Assembly: GCF_042653925.1 (NCBI RefSeq)
Contig: NZ_JBHSFQ010000007.1
Span: forward strand, 62,001-126,000
Source: Nocardiopsis_B mangrovi
GTDB lineage: Bacteria; Actinomycetota; Actinomycetes; Streptosporangiales; Streptosporangiaceae
Reading direction: 5' to 3'
DNA: 64,000 nucleotides
In this document: in pieces, positions 52,244-60,655 of the stretch
How positions within the stretch are numbered: the first letter of the stretch is position 1
Layout: each line of letters begins with the position of its first letter
The notes under the pieces: model-generated
The model's input: the letters and a program-made list of their open reading frames with translations, nothing else
Told to the model about the DNA's origin: nothing
The model's database searches: none
Program-made: the position numbers and the translations under genes

Positions 52244-53125
52244 ATGCTGGACCGGTTGAACAAGGCCCTGGAGCACGTCGAGACGGACCCTGGCAGCCCG
52301 GTGGACGTGGCGGCGATGGCGCGCACCGCGCTGACCTCCGAGCACCACCTGCGCCGGATGTTCGCCGCGCTGGCCGGGATGCCGCTGTCGGAGTACGTGC
52401 GACGGCGCCGACTCACCCTGGCCGGCGCCGAGGTGATGGAGGGACGCCGGACGCTGCTCGACATCGCCGTCGGCCACGGATACTCCTCGGCCGAGGCGTT
52501 CACCCGGGCCTTTCGCGCCTTCCACGGCATCACCCCCGGCCAGGCCCGGCGTACCGGGGCCGTGCTGGTCTCCCAGTCCCGCCTGGCCTTCCACCTCACC
52601 ATCGAAGGGAGCACCACGATGCGCTACCGCGTCCTCGACAAAGACGCCTTCGCCCTGGTCGGGCTGAGAAAGCGGATTCCCAACGTCCCCGAGGGCCCCA
52701 ACCCGGACATGGTCGCCTTCACCGAAGCGGTCGATGACGCCACCTGGGAACTGCTCGACGCGCTCAGCGACCAGGAGCCCCCCGGCGCGCTGTCGGCGAC
52801 GGTGGCCCTGGACGCAGGCGAGGACTTCGGCGCCGAGATCGACTACTACGTGGCCGCGGCCACCACCGCCCCCACCCCTGAGGGGATGGAGCGCCTGGAG
52901 GTCCCCGCGGGCACCTGGGCGGTGTTCCCCTTCGAGCGGGTGGAATTCCCCCGCGGCCTGCAATCGCTGTGGCGCGCGGTCTACACCGAGTGGTTCCCGG
53001 CCCACCCCGGCTACCGCACCGCCCCGGGCCCGGCGCTGGTGGCCGTCGAGCACGAGGAGGAGCCCGACCTCGGCTCGGGCCACTTGTGGCTGCCCGTGGA
53101 AAAGCAGGCCCCGATACCGGGATGA
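52244..53125 (+). CDS. AraC HTH plus GyrI-like effector domain regulator
   Basis: 293 residues. The N-terminal 100 residues are an AraC double HTH (ALTSEHHLRRMFAALAGMPLSEYV and YSSAEAFTRAFRAFHGITPGQ). The C-terminal part from about 127 (MRYRVLDKDAFALVGLRKRI to the end) is a GyrI-like small-molecule domain with the typical PAGTWAVFPF strand, as in Rob/BmrR-type multidrug sensors. AAGGGGGAAG precedes ATG 52244. It is bracketed by an inverted intergenic repeat. Confidence 0.93.
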   Translation: MLDRLNKALEHVETDPGSPVDVAAMARTALTSEHHLRRMFAALAGMPLSEYVRRRRLTLAGAEVMEGRRTLLDIAVGHGYSSAEAFTRAFRAFHGITPGQARRTGAVLVSQSRLAFHLTIEGSTTMRYRVLDKDAFALVGLRKRIPNVPEGPNPDMVAFTEAVDDATWELLDALSDQEPPGALSATVALDAGEDFGAEIDYYVAAATTAPTPEGMERLEVPAGTWAVFPFERVEFPRGLQSLWRAVYTEWFPAHPGYRTAPGPALVAVEHEEEPDLGSGHLWLPVEKQAPIPG

Positions 53126-53136
53126 GCCGGCCCTAC

Positions 53137-53171
53137 GGCGTGCCGGCGTCCGCGTCCGACGCCGGCACGCC
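53137..53171 (+). terminator. Hairpin after the AraC gene
   Basis: GGCGTGCCGGCGTC (53137-53150) pairs with GACGCCGGCACGCC (53158-53171) around 7 bases, 11 bp after the stop. Confidence 0.85.
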
Positions 53172-53324
53172 ACGGCCGGATCTCCCGCCGCCGCCGAACT
53201 TCGCATGACGCAGCGGGCGTCGTCGTGCATCGGGGCATTGGCGCTTCGGCGCCATCGTGATCGGCCTCGACACGGCCGTCCAATAAAGGAATCCGTGAGA
53301 TCGGCGCCAGACGACGGCCGCCGC

Positions 53325-53418
53325 GAACGCCTGGATCGGAACGGCCAGTGGCGGTAAGCCGCGCCCGGACGGCTCGCTGACGCCACTGGCCGTTCGGTTG
53401 CCGCTCAAGCCCCGAATC
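53325..53418 (-). repeat. Intergenic repeat, right copy (inverted) with internal hairpin
   Basis: Inverted partner of 51975-52070. Inside it, 53337-53353 pairs with 53381-53397 (one mismatch in 17 bp) around a 27-base loop, a REP-like stem-loop. The 53172-53324 stretch before it shows no gene. Confidence 0.75.
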
Positions 53419-53490
53419 CGCCGGCCGGTCGGGGGAGCCGAGTCCGGGTGCCAGTGGGGCGACCGCGCGCGCAGGCGGGCTCGGGCACGC

Positions 53491-53532
53491 CGGGAAATAG
53501 GGGATGCGCGCCGCGGCCGCCCTTGATACGGT
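53491..53532 (+). promoter_or_regulatory. Candidate WhiB7-like promoter for the leader peptide and Ere homologue
   Basis: AAATA (53495-53499), 3 bp, -35-like GATGCG (53503-53508), 18 bp, -10-like TACGGT (53527-53532). WhiB7-dependent promoters of antibiotic-resistance genes have an AT-rich patch about 3 bp before the -35. The transcript would start at about ATG 53539. Weak hexamers keep this tentative. Confidence 0.35.
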
Positions 53533-53538
53533 CCCGGC

Positions 53539-53592
53539 ATGGTTCCCTGCGCAGCCCAGACCTGGTTCGTCAAGCCCCGCAGCGCCGCCTAG
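53539..53592 (+). CDS. Possible 17-codon leader peptide upstream of the Ere homologue
   Basis: ATG 53539 to TAG 53590-53592 encodes MVPCAAQTWFVKPRSAA, 112 bp before the Ere start. Short leader ORFs before macrolide-resistance genes control them by drug-dependent ribosome stalling. The stop overlaps a small stem GCCGC-CTA-GCGGC, and further pairing (GCACTCCGG with CCGGTGC, about 53625-53655) could form alternate structures. No ribosome site, but a leaderless start fits the -10 at 53527. It could be chance. Confidence 0.35.
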   Translation: MVPCAAQTWFVKPRSAA

Positions 53593-53704
53593 CGGCAGGC
53601 TGCGACCGGCGTTTTCGACAGCTTCGCCGCACTCCGGTCTCCCGCCGGTGCGGTGCTCGACGCTGCCCGGCTCCGACGATGGACCACGCTTCGGAGCGCA
53701 TCTC

Positions 53705-55132
53705 ATGAACGACCAGAACCACCACGACAACGGCCCGCGCGCACCCCACGGCGATCTGCGCGACCTCCACCGCCCGGCCGAGCCGACCCTGTCGGCCGCC
53801 CCCGCCGAACTCACCCGGTGGGTCGCCGCGCACTCCGCCCGGCTCGCCGATCTCGGCCCCGGCGCGGACGCCGACGCCGCGCTCGACGACCTGGAGCCGC
53901 TCCGCGGCCTCGTCGGTGACGCCCGCGTGGTCGCCCTGGGCGAGAACTCCCACCAGATCCGCGAGTTCGGCCTGTTGCGCCACCGCATCCTGCGATTCCT
54001 CGTCGAGCGGCTGGGCTTCACCGCCTACGCCATGGAGTACGGGGCCGCCGAGGGCCGCGCCGTGGACGCCTGGGTCCGGGGCGGTCCGGGCGACATCGAC
54101 GCCCTCCTGGCCCCGGCGGGCGGCGGAGCCCGGAGCGTCCGCGGCGGAGACGGGGCCGCCACCGGCCTGGGCCAGCCCGCCGAGTGCCGGGACACCCTGC
54201 GGTGGCTGCGCCGCCACAACGCCGGCGCTCAGCGGCCGGTGCGCTTCGTCGGCTGCGACATCCCCATGGCGGGCGGCTCGCTGCGGCCCGCCCTGGAGCC
54301 GGTCGCCGCCTACCTGGCAGCCGCCGACCCCGGGGCGCTGCGCTTCGTGGACACCGCACTGGAGGTCTCCGGGCCGATCGAGGGCGGGACGGTCATGGTC
54401 CCCGCCTACGCCAGGCTCGGCCTGGACCCGGCGGTGCAGGACCGGCTCACCGCCGCGCTCGCCCGGCTGCTGGGACGTTTCACGGACCTGCGCGAGATCT
54501 ACACCGAGTGCGGCGGACGCGAGGCGTATGCGACCGCGTTGTCGGACGTGCGCGCGGCGGTGGCGACCGACCGGGCGCAGCGCGCCATGGCCGAGGCGCT
54601 CGCGGGCGAACCCGACGGCCGGAGCTTCGCCGCCCGGGAGCGCTATCTTGCCGACACGCTGCTGGAGTTCCTGGAGCACGCCGATCCCGGAACCCGCGTC
54701 GTGCTGGTCGGGCACAACGCCCACATCCAGCGCTCACCCAACCGGGCCGACGGCGCGCTGGCGGTGTCGACCATGGGGAACCTGCTCTCCCGGGCGCTCG
54801 GCGCCGACTACGTCCCGCTCGCGCTGACCGGCAACGGCGGGGAGACCGTGGAGAACGTGCCCGACCGGGACCACCCGATGGGGATGCGCTGGGGGCGGGC
54901 CGCCACACCTGAGGCGGTGCCGGACAGCGTCGAGGCGCTGTTCGCGGGTGTCCCCGGGCACCCGGCCCTGGTGGACGCGCGGGCGCTGCGCGCGTATGCG
55001 CGGCGCCGCCTGCTGCCGGAGCCCGTGCGTACCCGGTTGGACACCGCTTTCATCGAGATCCCCGCGCTGGAGGCGTTCGACGGAATCGTCTGCGTTCCCG
55101 ACACCACCCTCAGCGCCGATCTGGCGCGATAG
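53705..55132 (+). CDS. Erythromycin esterase family protein (second of two)
   Basis: 475 residues from ATG 53705 with GGAG upstream; the frame extends to 53504 but without a start signal. Motifs: VVALGENSHQIREF, AYAMEYGAAEG, GCDIPMAGG, VLVGHNAHIQRS. It is longer than EreA by an N-terminal stretch of about 40 residues. Shares the fold but little close sequence with the homologue at 49981-51183, so the two are not a recent duplication. Likely macrolactone or other ester hydrolysis. Confidence 0.88.
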   Translation: MNDQNHHDNGPRAPHGDLRDLHRPAEPTLSAAPAELTRWVAAHSARLADLGPGADADAALDDLEPLRGLVGDARVVALGENSHQIREFGLLRHRILRFLVERLGFTAYAMEYGAAEGRAVDAWVRGGPGDIDALLAPAGGGARSVRGGDGAATGLGQPAECRDTLRWLRRHNAGAQRPVRFVGCDIPMAGGSLRPALEPVAAYLAAADPGALRFVDTALEVSGPIEGGTVMVPAYARLGLDPAVQDRLTAALARLLGRFTDLREIYTECGGREAYATALSDVRAAVATDRAQRAMAEALAGEPDGRSFAARERYLADTLLEFLEHADPGTRVVLVGHNAHIQRSPNRADGALAVSTMGNLLSRALGADYVPLALTGNGGETVENVPDRDHPMGMRWGRAATPEAVPDSVEALFAGVPGHPALVDARALRAYARRRLLPEPVRTRLDTAFIEIPALEAFDGIVCVPDTTLSADLAR

Positions 55133-55284
55133 GCGGCCGGGGCCACCGACGGCACCGGCGTGGCGGGCCTCCCGTGTCAATGGGCGGCCCGCTGCGTACC
55201 CGCCATGTGCGGCCGCGCGCCGACGCGGGCCCCGCGGTCCACTCCGGGGCCCGGACACCGCCGGCGGGCGGCAGGCGCGCCACG

Positions 55285-55686
55285 TCACGCCGCGGTGGCC
55301 GCACGCGCGCGCCGGGCCGCCAGGACGCACGCGAACTGGAGGACGCTCATGCCGAACAGCAGGACGCCCAGCGGGACGTGCAGGGCCGTCACATGGGCGA
55401 TGCCCAGCACGACCTGCGCCGGCAGGAGCCCCAGGAACCCGGCGGCGTACAGGACGGCCCGGGGCGAGCCCCCGCCCCTCCGCCGCACCGCCACCGCGGC
55501 GGCCACGTGGAGCATCGCCGCGGCGAAGACCACGCGCGCCCCGATGCCGTGCAGTGCCTCCCCGTACGGCGCGGACAGCAGCAGGCCGGCGCTGACCGCC
55601 TGGACGAAGACCATAAGAGTTTGCAGTGCGACCGCGACACGCAGGAACATGTGAGCGCCGTGCCCGGTCGTCGCCGGTGTGGCCAT
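55285..55686 (-). CDS. Four-TM small membrane protein
   Basis: 133 residues. Four hydrophobic helices (about 14-35, 45-65, 78-95, 103-122) with short loops, His residues in helices 2 and 3 (LHVAAAVAV, GIAHVTALHV) and a basic C-terminus. The family is not certain. Divergent from an ECF41-type sigma factor 170 bp away, whose partners are often small membrane or redox proteins, so it may be its target. Confidence 0.7.
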   Translation of the reverse strand: MATPATTGHGAHMFLRVAVALQTLMVFVQAVSAGLLLSAPYGEALHGIGARVVFAAAMLHVAAAVAVRRRGGGSPRAVLYAAGFLGLLPAQVVLGIAHVTALHVPLGVLLFGMSVLQFACVLAARRARAATAA

Positions 55687-55856
55687 GGCGGGGCTCCGCC
55701 CTTCTCCGTCTCGGCGGTGGTGCGTGGCACGCCACCCGTCTCACCCTTCCGACGAAACGGCCCGCCGGAATGTACGGGCGCGCACCGGCCTTGCGTCCGC
55801 GGGCCCTGCTTCGTCGGACCGGTGACGGACGGATGCGACCGAGGGGGCACGCGACC

Positions 55857-56810
55857 ATGACCGACCCATCCGAGACGGGACACGACGGCCCCGATCCGGG
55901 CCTGAGCGCGATCACGGGCGAGCGGCGCCAGCTGATCCATCTCGCCTACCGGCTCCTGGGGTCGCTGTCGGACGCCGAGGACGTCGTGCAGGAGGCCGAC
56001 ACCCGCTGGTACGCGTTGACCCCGGAGCAGCGCGCGGACATCGCGTCGCCCGGTGCCTGGCTGACGACCGTCGCCGGCCGCATCTGCCTCGACCTGCTCG
56101 GCTCGGCACGGGCCAGGCGGGAGCGCTACACGGGTGCGTGGATCCCCGAGCCGCTGCCGGGGTCCGCGGAATGGGTCAGCGTGCGCTGGGGCGTGAGCGT
56201 GGCCGACCCGGCCGACCGGGTCACCCTCGACGAATCGCTCACCGTGGCCTTCCTGGTCGTGCTGGAATCGATGACCCCGGCCGAGCGCGTCGCGCTCATC
56301 CTGCACGACGTGTTCGGCTACACGTTCGCCGAGGTGGCCGAGGTCGTCGGCCGCACACCCGGGGCGTGCCGCCAGCTGGCGGCCTCGGCCCGGCGCCGGC
56401 TGCGCGCGCCGCGGTCGGCGCCGGATCCCGTTGAGCGGCAGGCCGACCTGGTCAACGGGTTCAAGCGGGCCTGGGAGGCCAAGGACATCAAAGCCCTCGT
56501 CGGCCTCCTCGATCCCCGCGCCACGATGACCGCCGACGGCGGCGGCCAGGCCGGCGCCGCGCTGCGGCCGGTCGTCGGCGCTGAGCGCATCGCCCGCCAC
56601 ATGCTCGGCATCGCCGCCAGGGTGCCCGGTCTGACGGTCCGGGAGCAGACGGTCAACGGCCGCCCCGGCCTGGTGGCGCTGAACGGCGGGATCACCGTGA
56701 CGGTGGCGGCGTTCGACGTGGCGGGCGGCCGGATCCGGCGCATCTGGGTGGTGCGCGACCCCGCCAAGCTCCGGCCGTGGCGGAGGTGGCCGGAGCCCGA
56801 CGCCCGCTGA
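55857..56810 (+). CDS. ECF RNA polymerase sigma factor with SnoaL-like C-terminal domain (SigJ/ECF41 type)
   Basis: 317 residues from ATG 55857. Sigma region 2 (LIHLAYRLLGSLSDAEDVVQEA), region 4 (AERVALILHDVFGYTFAEVAEVVGRTPGACRQLAASARRRL split by a short loop) and a C-terminal domain of about 120 residues with the SnoaL fold (FKRAWEAKDIKALVGLLD). In ECF41 sigmas this fused tail replaces an anti-sigma factor. No anti-sigma gene is adjacent, in agreement. Confidence 0.93.
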   Translation: MTDPSETGHDGPDPGLSAITGERRQLIHLAYRLLGSLSDAEDVVQEADTRWYALTPEQRADIASPGAWLTTVAGRICLDLLGSARARRERYTGAWIPEPLPGSAEWVSVRWGVSVADPADRVTLDESLTVAFLVVLESMTPAERVALILHDVFGYTFAEVAEVVGRTPGACRQLAASARRRLRAPRSAPDPVERQADLVNGFKRAWEAKDIKALVGLLDPRATMTADGGGQAGAALRPVVGAERIARHMLGIAARVPGLTVREQTVNGRPGLVALNGGITVTVAAFDVAGGRIRRIWVVRDPAKLRPWRRWPEPDAR

Positions 56811-56906
56811 TGACCGGGACGCCATCCGCTGACGGCGTCACGGCCGCCGAGACCGACGACCGGCCTAACGGACGGCGCCGCGTCCGGTCCCGGTTCGGCG
56901 CAGGTG

Positions 56907-57569
56907 TCAGCCCACGACGAGCGGCAGCCGTTCCGCCAGCCGGCCGAGTTCCGCCACCTGGGTACCGGTCGGCGCCCGGCGGCCGGTGCCGACCAGCAGG
57001 GCGTCGGTGTCGGTGAACGACGCCGGGAAGGCGGCGCCGGCGATCTCCTCCAGCATCGCGCGGGAGCGCGCCAGGCCCTCGGCGGGCGGCGGCGCCGTGT
57101 GCGGGAGGTGCGCGATCAGGTCGAGGTGGTGCAGTGTCCACTCCAGGACGTAGGCGGTGAGGTAGTCGCCCGCGGTGAGGACCTCGCCGCGGGTGCTCAC
57201 CCGGGCGCCGGGGTCGGCGAGTGCGGCCGCGCGCCCGGCGGCGGAGCCGACGTCGTCGAGGTGGAACTTGAGCAGGTGGGGTTCCTGGTAGGCGGCCGCC
57301 AGGCGGACGATGAGCGCGTCGAGCGGGTCCTCGCCGGTGGGCGGGCGGCCGGTGACGTTCCAGTAGGTCACCGCGTCGACGGTCGGTCCGGCATCGGGAT
57401 CGGCGGGGGTGGCGAGGGTGATCAGGACGTCCTGTGCGTCGATGACCAGGTGGCATACGAGGTCGCGCACGAGCCAGCCGGCGCAGCCGGAGGGGTGCTC
57501 GAAGTCCTCGTCGGGGAGTTCGGCGACCGCCGCGCGCAACGCCGCCCAGGAGCGTGAGAAGAGGTCCAC
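56907..57569 (-). CDS. Mycothiol-dependent maleylpyruvate isomerase-like (DinB-2 fold) protein
   Basis: 220 residues from GTG 57569 (TTG 57605 is possible). The N-terminal block LFSRSWAALRAAVAEL, then CAGWLVRDLVCHL, and VLEWTLHHLDL give the His residues of the DinB-like metal site, as in TIGR03083 actinobacterial proteins. Usually a thiol-dependent enzyme of unknown substrate. Convergent with the sigma factor. Confidence 0.88.
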   Translation of the reverse strand: MDLFSRSWAALRAAVAELPDEDFEHPSGCAGWLVRDLVCHLVIDAQDVLITLATPADPDAGPTVDAVTYWNVTGRPPTGEDPLDALIVRLAAAYQEPHLLKFHLDDVGSAAGRAAALADPGARVSTRGEVLTAGDYLTAYVLEWTLHHLDLIAHLPHTAPPPAEGLARSRAMLEEIAGAAFPASFTDTDALLVGTGRRAPTGTQVAELGRLAERLPLVVG

Positions 57570-57675
57570 AGCGGCACGGTAGTGCGGTGCCGCGGCAGGG
57601 GACAAGCGTATCCGGGGCGTTCGGCCCGGCCGTTCCCGGAGGCCGCGGGGGACGCCGGGGGTCCCGGCCGTCGGC

Positions 57676-58314
57676 CTATCCGGGGGCCGGTTCCTCGCCG
57701 AGGTCGAGGGGTCGCTCCCAGCCCCGCTCGACCGAGGCGCGGCATCTGCCGGGGTCGTCGCCCGCGCCGACGAACAGCGCGGTCAGCATGGGGGCGCCGT
57801 GGTCGAGTGTCCGTGGCGGCAGGGGGCCGGTGGCGACCAGGGAGACCAGGCCGTGGCCGATGGCCCAGCTCTGGATCGCCAGGTCCAGGGGGTCGGTGTC
57901 GGCGCGGAAGCGGTCGTCGTCCCGGGCCCGCCGGGCGGCCTGGACGAGGTACTCCAGTGTCGCGTCGGCGGCTTCGAGGTCTTCGAGCTCGAAGGTCGCG
58001 TCGAACATGACCCGGTACAGGTCGGGGTGGTCCAGCGCGTTGCCGAGGTAGGCGGCGACCAGGGCGGCGAGGTCGCGCACCGGGTCCGCGGACGCCGCCA
58101 CCGTCGCGAACCGGGCGCCGAGGCGGGTGAAGCCCTCCTGCCGCAGCGCCTTCCACATGCCGTCCATGCCGCCGAAGTGGGTGTAGACGGCCATCGTCGA
58201 CACGCACGTCCCGGCCACCAGCGAGCGCAGGGTGATGGGCTCGCGCGCGCGGAGCATCTGTGCGGCGCGCTCGATGAGCATGGTGCGGACCGCGGGATCC
58301 TTCGTCCTCGCCAT
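57676..58314 (-). CDS. TetR-family repressor
   Basis: 212 residues from ATG 58314 (ATG 58329, inside the operator, would add five). HTH: EPITLRSLVAGTCVSTMAVY, then THFGGMDGMWKAL. The C-terminal TetR_C domain includes LDLAIQSWAIGHGLVSL. Divergent from a RidA-family gene; a palindrome lies between them. Confidence 0.92.
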   Translation of the reverse strand: MARTKDPAVRTMLIERAAQMLRAREPITLRSLVAGTCVSTMAVYTHFGGMDGMWKALRQEGFTRLGARFATVAASADPVRDLAALVAAYLGNALDHPDLYRVMFDATFELEDLEAADATLEYLVQAARRARDDDRFRADTDPLDLAIQSWAIGHGLVSLVATGPLPPRTLDHGAPMLTALFVGAGDDPGRCRASVERGWERPLDLGEEPAPG

Positions 58315-58327
58315 GGACCCAGAATAC

Positions 58328-58345
58328 ATAGCATTGCATTGCTAT
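58328..58345. promoter_or_regulatory. TetR operator between TetR and RidA genes
   Basis: ATAGCA-TTGCAT-TGCTAT in an AT-rich patch, touching the TetR start and 48 bp upstream of the RidA start. Confidence 0.7.
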
Positions 58346-58392
58346 AGATTGGGATCCCGCGTCCGCGGATCTTCTCCCTGAAAGGAGTCAGC

Positions 58393-58800
58393 ATGGCCAT
58401 CACCCTGGCGAACCCCGAAGGACTTCCGGAGGTCGGCCTCTACCGGCAGGTGTCGGTCGCCACCGGATCGAAGCTGGTCTTCATGGCCGGCCAGGTCGCC
58501 CTCGACGCCGACGGCCGCAAGGTCGGCGCGGGCGACTTCGCCGCCCAGGTCGAGCAGTGCTACCTCAACGTCGGCACGGCCCTGGCGGCGGCGGGAGCCA
58601 CCTTCGACGACGTGGTGAAACTGACCGTCTACCTCGTCGACTGGACCCCGGACAAGATGCCGCTGTTCGTGGAGGGGGTCGCCCGCGCCGCCGAGAAGCT
58701 CGGCACCACCCCGTCGGCCCCACTCACCGGGATCGGTGTCGCCGCCCTGGCCGAGCCGGGCCTACTGGTGGAGGTCGAGGCCACCGCGGTCATCGAGTGA
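58393..58800 (+). CDS. RidA/YjgF-family protein lacking the catalytic Arg
   Basis: 135 residues, single RidA fold: KLVFMAGQVALDADG, VEQCYLNVGTALAAAG, VKLTVYLVDWT. The Arg that RidA uses for imine/enamine hydrolysis (in an ART motif) is replaced here by Leu (SAPLTGIGVAAL), so deaminase activity is doubtful; it may be a binding protein or act on another substrate. GAAAGGAG precedes the ATG. Probably de-repressed through the adjacent TetR. Confidence 0.88.
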   Translation: MAITLANPEGLPEVGLYRQVSVATGSKLVFMAGQVALDADGRKVGAGDFAAQVEQCYLNVGTALAAAGATFDDVVKLTVYLVDWTPDKMPLFVEGVARAAEKLGTTPSAPLTGIGVAALAEPGLLVEVEATAVIE

Positions 58801-58867
58801 TCCGCCCCGCGCCGGGGGCGGGGGAGCCGTTCCGGCCGCCCCGGCCTCAAGGGCTGGGGCGCGTCCG

Positions 58868-59593
58868 CTACGGGAGCAGGGGGGCGGGAGCCGTCCGGAG
58901 CGGTGCCACCGGGTCGTCGTCGGCGCCGAGGTGGTCGGCGGCAGAGGCGCGCACCGATCCGTACCGCCGCTCCGGGTCGGCGGTGAACAGGTGCACGGTC
59001 TCGGCCGGGGCGGTGCCGTAGGCGGCCCATCCGAGGGCGAGGTCGGGGTGGCCGGCGCGCCATTGGGCCACCAGGCGCTCGGCTGCCCGGCCGGTCAGGG
59101 CGTAGTCGGCGGCGATGTCGCCGGCGCCCACTCCGGCCAGGGTGAGGACCGGCATGGGCGGGACGCCGACGCGGTCTTCGCCGGAATGGCAGTGGAACGC
59201 CAGCGGGGCGGCGGAGCCGGCGATGACCTCCCGGGCGCCGCGAATCCCGGCGGCGCGTTCGCGGGCGGCTTCGGAGTTGCGCTCGGCCGGGAACGGGGCG
59301 GGGTCGGCGCCGGGGTCCAGGCCGGCCTGCTCGTAGGGCCGGTCCTCGATGCTCAGGTGGTGGTGGGCGAGCCCCGGGTGGTGGTGGACGCGTCCGCCGC
59401 GTTCGACCTCCCAGGGGTGGCGCGGGTCGATCACCGTGCCGATCCCCAGGGCGGGGAAGCGGTCCCCGTCGTCGCCCCGGAGCCCGCCGAGCGGGTCGGA
59501 CCGGAACGGCCGGCCCCAGCGCAGCGTGCGGCCGTCGGAGGTCCGGCAACCGCCCAGGTCCCGGAAGTCGTGCAGGCGCTCGAACGCGATGCG
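58868..59593 (-). pseudogene. Tyrosine/lipid phosphatase-like gene without a visible start codon
   Basis: Coding similarity runs from about 59593 (RIAFERLHDFRDLGG, FRSDPLGGL, the N-terminus of MptpB-like phosphatases) through the P-loop FHCHSGEDRVGV (Cys-x5-Arg intact) to the stop at 58868. The frame is closed by TAG just before 59593 and has no ATG, GTG or TTG before GTG 59434, which would delete the conserved N-terminus. A one-base shift would join it to ATG 59640. Start lost, frameshifted or sequencing error. Confidence 0.6.
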
Positions 59594-59765
59594 CCTGCTC
59601 GCCCCGGCCCCCTACGGGCGCCCGCGCCTACCGGGCGCATCGCATCGGGCGGTCGGCTCGACCATTCTCCCGAGGTACCACTCCGTAAAATTACTTTTCC
59701 TTCCTCGTGCGAGTGACGTTAGGGTATTTCCCGGAAGTTCACTCGTTGGGGAGGATGGTCGTGCA

Positions 59766-60605
59766 ATGACCGCGATCTACACGTCCGAGGCCGGTGGGGG
59801 CGAGGTCCTGCGGCACTACCGCCGAGCGCTGCGCACCTGGCCCGTGCCCGCCGAACACGTGCGCGTGCCCACCCGCGAAGGGGAGACGTTCGCCGTCGTC
59901 TCCGGCCCGCCCCAGGCGCCGCCGGTCCTCCTGCTGCACGGATCGGGGACGAACGCGATGATGTGGCGCGACGACGTCGCCTCCTGGGCACGGCACTTCC
60001 GCACCTACGCGGTCGACCTCATCGGCGAGCCCGGCAACAGCGCGCCCTCCCGACCGCCGTTGGACTCCGACGCCCACGCGCTGTGGCTGGACGACGTGCT
60101 GGAGGGGCTGGGGATCTCGGACGCCGCTGTCGTCGGGGCCTCACTGGGCGGGCGGCTCGCACTGGACTACGCCGTCCGCCGGCCCCAGCGGGTGACGCGC
60201 CTGGCCCTGCTGTGCCCCGGCGGCATCGGCCGGCAGAAGACGGGCTGGCTGTTGGCGGCCGTCCTCCTGCGCCCGTTCGGGCTGTGGGGGCTGCGCCGGT
60301 CCGCGCGGATGGTCGCGGGCCTGGACGCGCCGGAGGCCGGGCCCGCCCTCGACTCCGTGGTGCTCACCTTCTCGCACTTCAAGCCGCGCACCGAGCGGCT
60401 GCCTGTCGTCCCCGACGACGACCTGCGGCGCCTGCGCATGCCCGTGCTGGTGATCGCGGGGGACCGCGACGCCATGTTCGACTCCCGCGACACCGCCCGG
60501 CGCGTGCGCCGGTGCGTCCCGCACGCGAGGGTGGACCTCCTGCCCGGGGTCGGGCACGCGATCCTGGGCCAGGCCGACGCGGTCCTGGGGTTCCTGCGCG
60601 GCTGA
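59766..60605 (+). CDS. Alpha/beta hydrolase (esterase/lipase-like)
   Basis: 279 residues from ATG 59766 with GGGAGGA upstream. Oxyanion LLLHGSGTN, nucleophile GASLGG (Ser near 123), acid in AGDRDAMF, His in GVGHAIL. A hydrophobic segment near 165 is the cap. The promoter region (59690-59730) is AT-rich. Function beyond hydrolysis not predictable. Confidence 0.9.
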   Translation: MTAIYTSEAGGGEVLRHYRRALRTWPVPAEHVRVPTREGETFAVVSGPPQAPPVLLLHGSGTNAMMWRDDVASWARHFRTYAVDLIGEPGNSAPSRPPLDSDAHALWLDDVLEGLGISDAAVVGASLGGRLALDYAVRRPQRVTRLALLCPGGIGRQKTGWLLAAVLLRPFGLWGLRRSARMVAGLDAPEAGPALDSVVLTFSHFKPRTERLPVVPDDDLRRLRMPVLVIAGDRDAMFDSRDTARRVRRCVPHARVDLLPGVGHAILGQADAVLGFLRG

Positions 60606-60655
60606 GCCGCCGGGGCCGCCCGGCCGCGGCGGCACCGGCGGGCCGCACGCGGTGC

